Positions 17,477-25,541 of a stretch of 64,000 nt of DNA are shown here, piece by piece. The position numbers and the translations under genes are program-made. Source of the stretch: Streptomyces endophytica (GTDB taxonomy: Bacteria; Actinomycetota; Actinomycetes; Streptomycetales; Streptomycetaceae); the NCBI RefSeq assembly GCF_026153355.1, contig NZ_CP110636.1:372001-436000 (forward strand). Direction: 5' to 3'. The stretch's first letter is position 1; every line of letters begins with the position of its first letter. The notes under the pieces were generated by a model, which had not been told where the DNA came from, ran no database searches, and worked only from the letters and a program-made list of their open reading frames with translations.

Positions 17477-19108
17477 TCAGCCCATGTGCGGGTAGCGGTA
17501 GTCCGTCGGGGGGACCAGGGTTTCCTTGATGGAGCGGGTGGAGGTCCAGCGCATCAGGTTCTGCTTGGCGCCGGCCTTGTCGTTGGTGCCGGAGGCGCGG
17601 CCGCCGCCGAAGGGCTGCTGGCCGACGACGGCGCCGGTGGGCTTGTCGTTGATGTAGAAGTTGCCCGCGGCGAAGCGGAGCTTCTCGCAGGTGGCGGCCG
17701 CCGCGGCGCGGTCCTGGGCGATGACGCAACCGGTCAGGCCGTACGCCGAGGCGGACTCCATCTGGGTGAGCATCTCGTCGTAGTCCGCGTCGTCGTAGAC
17801 GAAGACGCCGAGGATCGGGCCGAAGTACTCGTCCTTGAAGATCTCGTTGTCCGGGTCGGTGGAGGCCAGGACCGTCGGGCGGACGAAGTAGCCCTCGCTG
17901 TCGTCGTACGTGCCGCCGGCCACGACCTCGATGGTCGGGTCGGCCTTGGCGCGGTCGATCGCCGCCTTGTTCTTGGCGAAGGACCGCTCGTCGATGACGG
18001 CACCCATGAAGTGCGACAGGTCGGTGACGTCACCCATGGCGAGCGACTCGACCTCGGCGGCGAACTCCTCCTTGAAGCCGGCGTTCCAGAGGGAGGCCGG
18101 GACGTAGGCGCGGGAGGCCGCGGAACACTTCTGGCCCTGGAACTCGAAGGCGCCACGGGTCATGGCGGTCTTCAGCACGGCGCGGTCGGCCGAGGGGTGG
18201 GCGACGATGAAGTCCTTGCCGCCGGTCTCGCCGACCAGACGCGGGTAGGTCTTGTAGTTCTCGATGTTCGCGCCGACCGTCTTCCACAGGTACTGGAAGG
18301 TCTTGGTCGACCCGGTGAAGTGGATGCCCGCGAGGTCCGGGTGGGCCAGCGCGACCTCGGAGACGTCCTTGCCGTCACCGGTGACCAGGTTGATCACGCC
18401 CTTGGGCAGCCCGGCCTCCTCCAGCAGCTCCATCAGCAGCACGGCCGCGAAGGTCTGGGTCGGCGAGGGCTTCCACACGACCACGTTGCCCATGAGGGCG
18501 GGGGCGGTCGGGAGGTTGCCGGCGATCGCGGTGAAGTTGAACGGCGTGATCGCGTAGACGAAGCCCTCAAGAGGACGGTGGTCCGAGCGGTTCCAGACGC
18601 CTGGGGAGTTCGCCGGGGGCTGCTCGGCGAGGATCTGGCGCGCGAAGTGCACGTTGAAGCGCCAGAAGTCGATCAGCTCGCACGGCGTGTCGATCTCGGC
18701 CTGCTGGGCGGTCTTGGACTGGCCGAGCATGGTGGCGGCGGCCAGCGTCTCGCGCCAGGGGCCGGAGAGCAGCTCGGCGGCCCGGAGGATGATCGCGGCG
18801 CGGTCGTCGAAGGACATCGCGCGCCAGGCGGGGGCGGCGGCCAGCGCGGCGTCCACCGCGTCCTGGGCGTCCTTGACCGTGGCGTTGCCGTACGTGCCGA
18901 GCCGGGCTCCGTGGTTGTGCGGCTGGACGACGTCGAAGCGCTCGCCGCCGCCCATCCGGCGCTCGCCGCCGATGGTCATCGGCAGCTCCCGCGGGTTGCC
19001 GGCCAGCTCCTTGAGCTTGGCCTCCAGACGGGAACGCTCGGCGCTGCCGGGGGCGTAGGTGTGGACCGGCTCGTTCACCGGTACGGGGACCTGGGTCACA
19101 GCGTCCAT
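17477..19108 (-). CDS. rocA: 1-pyrroline-5-carboxylate dehydrogenase
   Basis: 543 aa aldehyde dehydrogenase-superfamily protein of the P5CDH type. Key blocks: ITPFNFTAIAGNLPTAPALMGN (cofactor), FTGSTKTFQYLWKTVG, LVGETGGKDFIVAHPSAD (general-base Glu), FEFQGQKCSAASRAYVP (catalytic Cys) and YFGPILGVFVYDD. It oxidises glutamate semialdehyde/P5C to glutamate with NAD, the second step of proline catabolism. It is followed 71 nt later by proline dehydrogenase on the same strand in the order rocA upstream? No: reading the minus strand, putB (20106) is transcribed first and rocA second. Together they form the split PutA pathway. Confidence 0.94.
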   Translation of the reverse strand: MDAVTQVPVPVNEPVHTYAPGSAERSRLEAKLKELAGNPRELPMTIGGERRMGGGERFDVVQPHNHGARLGTYGNATVKDAQDAVDAALAAAPAWRAMSFDDRAAIILRAAELLSGPWRETLAAATMLGQSKTAQQAEIDTPCELIDFWRFNVHFARQILAEQPPANSPGVWNRSDHRPLEGFVYAITPFNFTAIAGNLPTAPALMGNVVVWKPSPTQTFAAVLLMELLEEAGLPKGVINLVTGDGKDVSEVALAHPDLAGIHFTGSTKTFQYLWKTVGANIENYKTYPRLVGETGGKDFIVAHPSADRAVLKTAMTRGAFEFQGQKCSAASRAYVPASLWNAGFKEEFAAEVESLAMGDVTDLSHFMGAVIDERSFAKNKAAIDRAKADPTIEVVAGGTYDDSEGYFVRPTVLASTDPDNEIFKDEYFGPILGVFVYDDADYDEMLTQMESASAYGLTGCVIAQDRAAAAATCEKLRFAAGNFYINDKPTGAVVGQQPFGGGRASGTNDKAGAKQNLMRWTSTRSIKETLVPPTDYRYPHMG

Positions 19109-19179
19109 GGCGGCCGTTTCTCCTTCGGTGGTCGGTTCGTACGTACGTAAGGGGCCGGGGGGTCAGCCCCGGGCCGCCG

Positions 19180-20106
19180 TCATCCCCGGGTCGCGAGCGA
19201 CCGCAGGAAGAAGGCCAGGTTCGCGGGGCGCTCGGCGAGCCGGCGCATGAAGTATCCGTACCAATCGGTGCCGTACGGGATGTACACCCGCATACGATTC
19301 CCCTCGGCTACCAGCCGGCGCTGCTCCGCCTCGCGGATGCCGTAGAGCATCTGGAATTCGTAGTCCGCCGGCTTGCGGCCGTTGCGGTGCGCCAGCTCCT
19401 GGGCGATGGCCACCATCCGCGGGTCGTGCGACCCGATCATGGGGTAGCCCCGGCCGGCCATGAGGATCTTCAAGCAGCGCACATAGGCCCGGTCGACCTC
19501 CCGCTTGTCCTGGAAGGCAACGGTCGCGGGCTCCTTGTACGCGCCCTTGACCAGTCGCACCCGGGAGCCTTCCCCGGCGAGCGCCCGGCAGTCGTCCTCG
19601 GTACGGAAGAGGTAGGACTGCAGCACCGCGCCCGTCTGGGGGAACCGCTCGCGCAGCTCGGCGAGGATCACCAGGGTCGAGTCGACCGTGGTGTGGTCCT
19701 CCATGTCGAGGGTGACGGTCGTCCCGGCCTCGGCGGCCGCCTCGACCACCGGAGTGACGTTCTGCAGGGCCAGCTCGTGGCCGCCCGGCAGCGCCTGGCC
19801 GAAAGCGGACAGCTTCACCGACATCTCGGCCTTCACACCGAGCCCGTGCTCCTTGAGGGCCTCGGCCAGCCGGAGGTAGGCGTCGCGGTTGCGCAGCGCC
19901 TCCGTCGGGTCCGTGATGTCCTCGCCGAGGTGGTCGAGCGTGACCTCCAGTCCGCGCGCGGCCAGGTTGCGCACCGCGGCCATGGCCTCGTCCAGACGCT
20001 CGCCGGCGACGAACCGTTCCACCACGGGGCGGGTGACCGGAGCGGCCGCGACGACGCGTCGGATGCTGTCGCTGCGCGCTGCGGCGAGGAGCACGGGACC
20101 CAGCAT
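19180..20106 (-). CDS. putB: Proline dehydrogenase (monofunctional)
   Basis: 308 aa, a single-domain FAD TIM-barrel as in other Gram-positive bacteria. Landmarks: VKLSAFGQ, TLDMEDHTTVDSTL, SYLFRTEDDC, RLVKGAYKEP, SHDPRMVAIA, FQMLYGIREAEQRRL and RVYIPYGTDWYGYFMRRLAERP. It oxidises proline to P5C, passing electrons to the membrane quinone pool; its product is used by RocA encoded immediately downstream. ATG 20106 was preferred to ATG 20121 because GGAGGTG lies seven bases before it. The gene is divergent from a PucR-type regulator across about 206 nt that should contain both promoters. Confidence 0.94.
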   Translation of the reverse strand: MLGPVLLAAARSDSIRRVVAAAPVTRPVVERFVAGERLDEAMAAVRNLAARGLEVTLDHLGEDITDPTEALRNRDAYLRLAEALKEHGLGVKAEMSVKLSAFGQALPGGHELALQNVTPVVEAAAEAGTTVTLDMEDHTTVDSTLVILAELRERFPQTGAVLQSYLFRTEDDCRALAGEGSRVRLVKGAYKEPATVAFQDKREVDRAYVRCLKILMAGRGYPMIGSHDPRMVAIAQELAHRNGRKPADYEFQMLYGIREAEQRRLVAEGNRMRVYIPYGTDWYGYFMRRLAERPANLAFFLRSLATRG

Positions 20107-20312
20107 GGGGCACCTCCACATTCAGGGTGACAAGTACCGGGCGGCGCCAGGCAGGGCGGACGCGTCGGCAAGATTGAGCCACCTGAAATTTAAGGATCGC
20201 GCCACTTCGCGGCCATCGACAGCTGTCACGCCTTCGTGGCCGGGATCTCAGACAGATGTATGAGAATGGGAACAGGGACGACCACTGCGACAGGAGAGGA
20301 GCCGAACGGCGG

Positions 20313-21587
20313 ATGCGGGGCGACTACCAGCAGCTCGTGGACGAGATCTCGGCGGCGCTCGGCGCACCGGCGACGCTGGAGGACCGGGACTTCGGGCTGA
20401 TCGCGTTCGGCGCGCACGAGGGCGAGGACGACGAGGTCATGGACCCGGTGCGGACCCGGTCGATCCTCCAGCGCCGCTCCTCGGCGGCGGTCCGGGCCTG
20501 GTTCGAGGCGTTCGGGATCGCCCGGGCCACGACGCCGCTGCGGATCCCGCCGGACCCGGCCGCCGGCGTCTTCCGCGGCCGGATCTGCCTCCCCGTACGC
20601 CACCGGGGCGTGGTGCACGGGTACGTCTGGCTGCTCGACGACGGGCACCTCACCGACCTGGCCCTGGGCGGCCACGGCACCCCGCCCGACCCGCGGATCG
20701 CCCAGGCGATGGAGACCGCCGCCCGGATCGGCGCACTGCTGGCCGACGAGGCCCGCGCCGGCTCCGAACTCGGCGATCTGCTACGGGAGTTGCTGACCGG
20801 CCCGGCCACCGGCCGGCCGGCCGCGGCGACCGCCCTGCGCGACGCGCTCCGCGACACGCTGCGCTTCACGCCCGGTCTGCCGCTCGCCCTGGTGGCGGTG
20901 ACGCCCTGGGACACCTCGGACACCGATGCGGCCCCCCTGCCGAGCCTGCCCGGTCTGCTCGCGGCGTGCGCACTGCGCTCCCCCGGCGGTCCGACGGGCC
21001 CGCCCGGCCCGCCCGTCCTGGCCGCGCTGGTCCGCCTGCGTGCTACGGGCGGGGCGGCCCCCGCCCGTACGGTGGCGGAACACCTGCTGCGCTCCCCGCG
21101 GGCGGGGAGCGCCCCGGCCACCGCGGCCCCCTCCGGCCCCGGGGGTTCCCGTTCTTCCGCTCGCTCCGCACCACCCCGCCCGGGCGCGGCCGGCATCGGC
21201 GGTGCCACCCGGGAACCGGCCGAACTCCCCACGTCCTGGCAAGAGGCCCTCGCCGCGGCCCGCGCGGCCCGCGCCGAGCCCCGGCTGGGCCCGGTCGCCC
21301 AGTGGGACACCATCGGCTCGTACCGCATGCTGACCGCCCTGCCGGTCACCGATCCCGACCCCGTGATCGGCCCCCTGCTCACCCCCGCACACGCCGAACT
21401 CGCCCGCACCGCCGAGGTGTTCCTCGACTGCGCGGGCCAGGCGAGCCGCACGGCCCAGGCCCTGGGCATCCACCGCCAGACCCTCTACTACCGCCTCGGC
21501 CGCGTCGAAAAGCTCACGGGTCTCGACCTGGACGACGGGGAGCACCGGTTGCTTCTCCATATGGCCCTCAAGGTGGCGAGGTTGTAA
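20313..21587 (+). CDS. PucR-type transcriptional regulator of proline catabolism
   Basis: 424 aa from ATG 20313, which has GGAGAGGAG upstream (an in-frame ATG at 20256 is less well supplied). The C-terminus FLDCAGQASRTAQALGIHRQTLYYRLGRVEKLTGLDLDDGEHRLLLHMALK is the PucR/CdaR-type helix-turn-helix. The middle contains a GGDEF-like/CdaR region and an Ala/Pro/Gly-rich linker around residues 225-310. Homologues divergent from putB/rocA activate those genes in response to proline, so that role is inferred here. Repeat element B begins directly after its stop codon. Confidence 0.88.
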   Translation: MRGDYQQLVDEISAALGAPATLEDRDFGLIAFGAHEGEDDEVMDPVRTRSILQRRSSAAVRAWFEAFGIARATTPLRIPPDPAAGVFRGRICLPVRHRGVVHGYVWLLDDGHLTDLALGGHGTPPDPRIAQAMETAARIGALLADEARAGSELGDLLRELLTGPATGRPAAATALRDALRDTLRFTPGLPLALVAVTPWDTSDTDAAPLPSLPGLLAACALRSPGGPTGPPGPPVLAALVRLRATGGAAPARTVAEHLLRSPRAGSAPATAAPSGPGGSRSSARSAPPRPGAAGIGGATREPAELPTSWQEALAAARAARAEPRLGPVAQWDTIGSYRMLTALPVTDPDPVIGPLLTPAHAELARTAEVFLDCAGQASRTAQALGIHRQTLYYRLGRVEKLTGLDLDDGEHRLLLHMALKVARL

Positions 21588-22090
21588 CGCCTCCCACGTC
21601 CCTGTCTGCGGCGCCGCGGGGCTCGCTCGCCGTTGCGCTTTGCGGCGCCCCGCACGTAGTTGGCCGTCCCGCCGCGGGGCTTGTTCGCCGTAGCGCCTGG
21701 CGGCGGGCGTGGTGTGTCGGGTGCGGTGCCGGCCCTCCAGACTTCGTCCTCCGGTCCAGCCCCTCCCGTGAGTGGGAGTTTCAAAGCTGGTTGGGGGCGG
21801 ATCTGGTCTGCTGCCTGCGAGCACGTGGGCATTACGTGCACCCCCACCACCGTTTCCTTCCCCCCTCACGGGAGGGGACGGGCCGGAGGGGCCGGTTGTG
21901 TGGACGTAAAGCGTCAGCAGTCCACACAACCGGCCCCGGAGGCCCGTCACCGCACCCACCACAACCCAGCCCGCCGCAGGCGCAACGGCGAACAACAACC
22001 ACGGCGGGACAGACAGGTACGTGCGGGGCGCCGCAAAGCGCAACGGCGAGACGACCCGCGACGCCGCAGACAGGTACGTGGGCGAAGAAA
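21588..22090. repeat. Palindromic intergenic element, copy B
   Basis: Near-copy of the element at 950-1502 in the same orientation. Left arm: inverted units with anchors at 21595 and 21653. Core: almost identical from about 21702 to 21903 (GGGCGTGGTGTGTCGGGTGC through GGGGCCGGTTGTGTGG). Then CGTAAAGCGTCAGCAG, the partner CCACACAACCGGCCCC, and right-arm units with GTACGTG at 22017 and 22074 (period 57). Arm units come in two sub-types, one with CCGCGGCGGGAC and one with CCCGCGACGCCGCAGAC, and copies A and B carry them in different order. The element starts immediately after the PucR gene stop. The 90 nt after it contain the promoter/RBS side of the next gene. Confidence 0.85.
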
Positions 22091-22181
22091 CACCCGGTTC
22101 ACCGGACAAGCCCCCCGCCGAAACACTCCCTTCCTAGCGTCCGGCCAGAAGAAATGGCCCCGGCGCCGGAGGAGACGTGGC

Positions 22182-23864
22182 ATGAGCGAGGCCGTTGCGG
22201 AACGCAACGAAGAGACAGCGCACGGCGGGGCACCCGACGACGTACGCCCCAGGCCAACCGCAGGGGAAAGCGCAGCCGAGACCCTGGAGGACTACACCCT
22301 CCGGTTCGCGCCGCGTAGTTACCGCCGGTGGACGCCGGCCGTGGTGGCGACCACCGCGCTGGGCGGGATCGCGTACATGGCGGACTTCTCGATCGGCGCC
22401 GGGATCGGGCTCACCCACGGAACCGGCAACGCACTGACCGCGATCCTGGTCGCGGCCGTGGTCATCTTCGTCACCGGTTTCCCGCTCGCCTACTACGGGG
22501 CCCGCTACAACATCGATCTGGACCTGATCACCCGTGGTGCGGGCTTCGGCTACTACGGGTCGGTGCTCACCAGCGTCATCTTCGCCAGCTTCACCTTCAT
22601 CTTCTTCGCGCTGGAGGGCTCGATCATGGCCCAGGGGCTGCGGCTGGGCCTCGGGCTGCCGCTGTGGCTGGGCTATCTGGTCGCCACGCTCCTGGTGATA
22701 CCGCTGGTCATCTACGGCATGAAGGCGCTGAGCAAGCTCCAGGTCTGGACGACGCCGCTGTGGCTGCTGCTGATGGTGGGGCCGTTGGTCTACCTGGTCG
22801 CCACCGACCCGGGCACCGTGCACCGCTTCGTGTCGTACGCCGGGACCGACGGCCACGGCGGGATCAACACCGCCTCCGTACTGCTGGGCGCGGGCGTCTG
22901 CCTGTCGCTGATCGCGCAGATCGGCGAGCAGATCGACTATCTGCGCTTCATGCCGCCCAAGACGGAGGAGAACAAGCGCACTTGGTGGGCGGCCGTGATC
23001 ATGGCCGGGCCCGGCTGGGTCGTGCTGGGTGCGGTGAAGCAGGCCATCGGGCTGTTCCTGGCCGTCTACATCCTCGCGAAGGCCGGGCCGGCCGCGGCCA
23101 CCGAGCCGATCCGGCAGTTCACCGGTGCGTTCGCCGCGATGCTGCCCTCCTGGCTGGTGGTGCCGCTGGCCGTGGTCCTCGTCGTGATCAGCCAGATCAA
23201 GATCAATGTGACCAACGCCTACTCCGGCTCGCTGGCGTGGACGAACTCCGTCACCCGGGTCACCAAGCGCTACCCGGGACGGATGGTCTTCGTCCTGGCC
23301 AACCTGGCGTTCGCGCTGATCCTGATGGAGGCAGACATGTTCAGCTTCCTCAACGGGATCCTGGGCTTCTACTCCAACTGCGCCATCGCCTGGGTCGTCA
23401 CCGTCGCCACCGACATCCTCGTCAACAAGTACCTGCTGAAACTCTCCCCGAAGATCCCGGAGTTCCGCCGCGGCATGCTCCACGCGGTCAACCCGGTGGG
23501 GGTGGTGGCCTTCACCGCGGCCTCCGGCCTGTCCATCGCGATGTACTTCCACGCGTTGGGCGACGCCCTCCAGCCGTACTCACCGGTGGCCGCCGCGGTG
23601 CTCGCCTTCGTCCTCACGCCGCTGATGGCGGCGGTCACCAAGGGCCGTTACTACCTGCGGCGTTCCGACGACGGGATCGACGAGCCGCTGCTGGACGCGG
23701 ACGGCAACCCGAGCGCCACGAGCTACCCGTGCCACGTCTGCCGGCAGGAGTTCGAGCGCCCCGACCTGGCCGCCTGCCCGGCCCACGACGCCATGGTCTG
23801 CTCACTGTGCCTCAGCACGGACCGCTCGTCCGAACACGTCCTCCCGGCGGCGTCACCCTTCTGA
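22182..23864 (+). CDS. NCS1-family permease (allantoin/purine-type) with C-terminal Cys-rich zinc-ribbon-like tail
   Basis: 560 aa from ATG 22182 (GGAGGAG seven bases upstream). Twelve membrane segments; YTLRFAPRSYRRWTPAVVATTALGGIAYMADFSIG, LDLITRGAGFGYYGSVLTS and QIKINVTNAYSGSLAWTN are NCS1 hallmarks, close to actinobacterial allantoin/cytosine permeases. The last ~50 residues are unusual for a transporter: SYPCHVCRQEFERPDLAACPAHDAMVCSLCLSTD contains two C-x2-C pairs plus a C-x2-H, consistent with a cytosolic zinc-binding knuckle. What it does is unknown. The 19-residue-plus N-terminal extension is hydrophilic. It follows repeat element B and is convergent with a TetR gene. Confidence 0.85.
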   Translation: MSEAVAERNEETAHGGAPDDVRPRPTAGESAAETLEDYTLRFAPRSYRRWTPAVVATTALGGIAYMADFSIGAGIGLTHGTGNALTAILVAAVVIFVTGFPLAYYGARYNIDLDLITRGAGFGYYGSVLTSVIFASFTFIFFALEGSIMAQGLRLGLGLPLWLGYLVATLLVIPLVIYGMKALSKLQVWTTPLWLLLMVGPLVYLVATDPGTVHRFVSYAGTDGHGGINTASVLLGAGVCLSLIAQIGEQIDYLRFMPPKTEENKRTWWAAVIMAGPGWVVLGAVKQAIGLFLAVYILAKAGPAAATEPIRQFTGAFAAMLPSWLVVPLAVVLVVISQIKINVTNAYSGSLAWTNSVTRVTKRYPGRMVFVLANLAFALILMEADMFSFLNGILGFYSNCAIAWVVTVATDILVNKYLLKLSPKIPEFRRGMLHAVNPVGVVAFTAASGLSIAMYFHALGDALQPYSPVAAAVLAFVLTPLMAAVTKGRYYLRRSDDGIDEPLLDADGNPSATSYPCHVCRQEFERPDLAACPAHDAMVCSLCLSTDRSSEHVLPAASPF

Positions 23865-23894
23865 CCCACCGGCGTCCACCCCCACCCGCCCTTT

Positions 23895-23933
23895 CCCCTC
23901 CCCCAACGGGAGGGGACGGGCCGGAGGGGCCGG
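23895..23933. terminator. Terminator hairpin sharing sequence with the repeat-element core
   Basis: CCCCTCCC - CCAAC - GGGAGGGG forms a hairpin (23895-23915) between convergent genes. From 23906 to 23933 it matches a 28-nt piece of the cores of elements A and B (ACGGGAGGGGACGGGCCGG and onward), so the family includes minimal forms that look like plain terminators. Confidence 0.75.
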
Positions 23934-23949
23934 GCGTGGGAAGAAGAGC

Positions 23950-24537
23950 TCAGAGCACCCGCCCGCTGGTGACCCGCCGCAGCGCCGCCGCCAAGTCGTG
24001 CCCCGTAGGAAGCGCGTCCGGGGTGACCAGGGACTGGACCATCAGGCCGGTGAGGAGGGCCTGATAGAAGGAGCCGACGATGCGGGCCGCCTCGGCGTCG
24101 ACCTCCGTGTCGGGGACGCCCTCGAAGATGGCGACCAGGCCCTCGCCGCCCTCCGGCAGTACGGCCCCGATCGCCTCCCGCAGGCCCTCGTCGCGCGGGA
24201 GCAGTCCCAGCACCTCGACCTGGGCGGCGATGAACTCCGGTTCCGTGGCGATGTGTTGGAGCACCCGGTCCCACGTCTCGGCGAACCGCTCCAGCGGATC
24301 GGCGGAGGTCCGCGCGCCCTCCGCGGCGGCCGGCGCCTCGGCCATGCTCGCGCCCCACTCCTCGCTGGACGCGATCACCGCCTGGCGCATCAGGGCGTCC
24401 TTGGAGCCGTAGTGGTAGCCGATGGAGGCGAGGTTGGCGCCGGAGGCGGCCACGATGTCGCGGGCGGTGGTGCGCGCGTACCCCTTCTCCAGCAGGCAGC
24501 GCTTGGCGCCTTCCAGAAGATCTTCACGGTGTCCCAT
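23950..24537 (-). CDS. TetR-family transcriptional regulator
   Basis: 195 aa. N-terminal HTH: LEKGYARTTARDIVAASGANLASIGYHYGSKDALMRQAV (about residues 17-55), with the YHYGSK recognition-helix end typical of TetR proteins. The C-terminal domain is not one I can assign to a ligand. The gene is convergent with the NCS1 permease. The 112 nt before its start contain a partial inverted repeat around ACGTACGT that could be its own operator. Function beyond DNA binding is unknown. Confidence 0.87.
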   Translation of the reverse strand: MGHREDLLEGAKRCLLEKGYARTTARDIVAASGANLASIGYHYGSKDALMRQAVIASSEEWGASMAEAPAAAEGARTSADPLERFAETWDRVLQHIATEPEFIAAQVEVLGLLPRDEGLREAIGAVLPEGGEGLVAIFEGVPDTEVDAEAARIVGSFYQALLTGLMVQSLVTPDALPTGHDLAAALRRVTSGRVL

Positions 24538-24650
24538 GACGGCAGCCTAATCGCCGGCATACGCTCGTACCAGACGGATGTCTTATACGTACGTCCATGC
24601 ACACGTACCTGCGGTCCAGGCACACGCCCGTGCACCCGCCTGCGCGCCGA

Positions 24651-25253
24651 TCACCGACCCCTCTCGCCACCGGCTCCCTCCGCGCCCCCCTTCCCCCGCT
24701 CCTCAGGGGGTGTGGCCTCGGGCGTCTGCTCGGTGTCGCGTCGGGCGTCGGCGTCCGGCCGGCCCTCGCGGGTGCGCTCCCCCGCTCCGGCCCCGGCCAT
24801 CGGCCGGTCGAACAGCTTGTTGCGCTCGGCCGGCGTCCGCGGCGAGCCCCCGGTGTCCGTTCCGGCGCGCGGCCCGGTGGGCCCCGCCGCCTCCGTGCCG
24901 CCCGGCTCGCCGCGGGCGGGCTCCGTGGCGACCGGCCGGATCAGCCCGTAGTGGCGGTACAGCTCGGTCTCCTCGGACGGGTCGAGGTGCGCTTCGGCGT
25001 CGATCCTCGGGGCCTTCTTGATGGTCTCCTTGGCGTGCGGAACGTGCAGTTCGTCGCCGGTCCGGCGGGCCCCGGCGAGCGGGATGAACGTCTCCTTCAT
25101 CCCGAAGAGGCCGGTGCGCACGGTGATCCACTCGGGCTCGTTGGTGGCGTCATCCCGGTAGACCTGCTGCACCGTGCCCACCTTCGCGCCGTTCTCGTCG
25201 ACCACGTGGAGGCCGGTCAGCGTCTGCGGGGTGTCTCCCAGAGGTGCGTTCAT
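24651..25253 (-). CDS. PRC-barrel domain protein
   Basis: 200 aa from ATG 25253. The first ~75 residues (LTGLHVVDENGAKVGTVQQVYRD...PEWITVRTGLFGMKETFIPLAGA) form a PRC-barrel as in the photosynthetic reaction centre H-subunit and RimM; the middle has KAPRIDAEAHLDPSEETELYRHYGL, a conserved block in Streptomyces homologues. The C-terminal ~90 residues are low complexity, Gly/Thr/Arg/Glu-rich and probably disordered. PRC-barrel proteins of this kind are often stress-inducible in streptomycetes, but no function can be read here. The 24 codons upstream of other in-frame starts were rejected as lacking an RBS. Confidence 0.82.
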   Translation of the reverse strand: MNAPLGDTPQTLTGLHVVDENGAKVGTVQQVYRDDATNEPEWITVRTGLFGMKETFIPLAGARRTGDELHVPHAKETIKKAPRIDAEAHLDPSEETELYRHYGLIRPVATEPARGEPGGTEAAGPTGPRAGTDTGGSPRTPAERNKLFDRPMAGAGAGERTREGRPDADARRDTEQTPEATPPEERGKGGAEGAGGERGR

Positions 25254-25481
25254 GGGTCTCGCTCCTTCCGCACGCGCCGGTGCGGCACGCACAGTTCCCA
25301 TTGCGCGACGTCCGCTTCCGGCTTGCGACTCGAAAGGCCACGGGGGTGCCGGGCCGGTCGGCCCCGGGAGCCCCCACGCGGCTCCCCCGGCCCCACCCCT
25401 CACTACGCCATTCGGGTGAATGCCTGACCGGTCGGCCGCACGGGCCGCATCCGCGGGGCGTCCGTACGATGCCGGCACGCG

Positions 25482-25521
25482 AACGGGCCCGGACCCCGCC
25501 GAAGCGGGAGCCGGGCCCGTT
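25482..25521 (-). terminator. Terminator after serA
   Basis: AACGGGCCCGG pairs with CCGGGCCCGTT; inner CCCGC/GCGGG pairs extend the stem to about 16 bp. It begins 20 nt after the serA stop. Confidence 0.85.
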
Positions 25522-25541
25522 GACCTGCGAAGACCGTTCGG

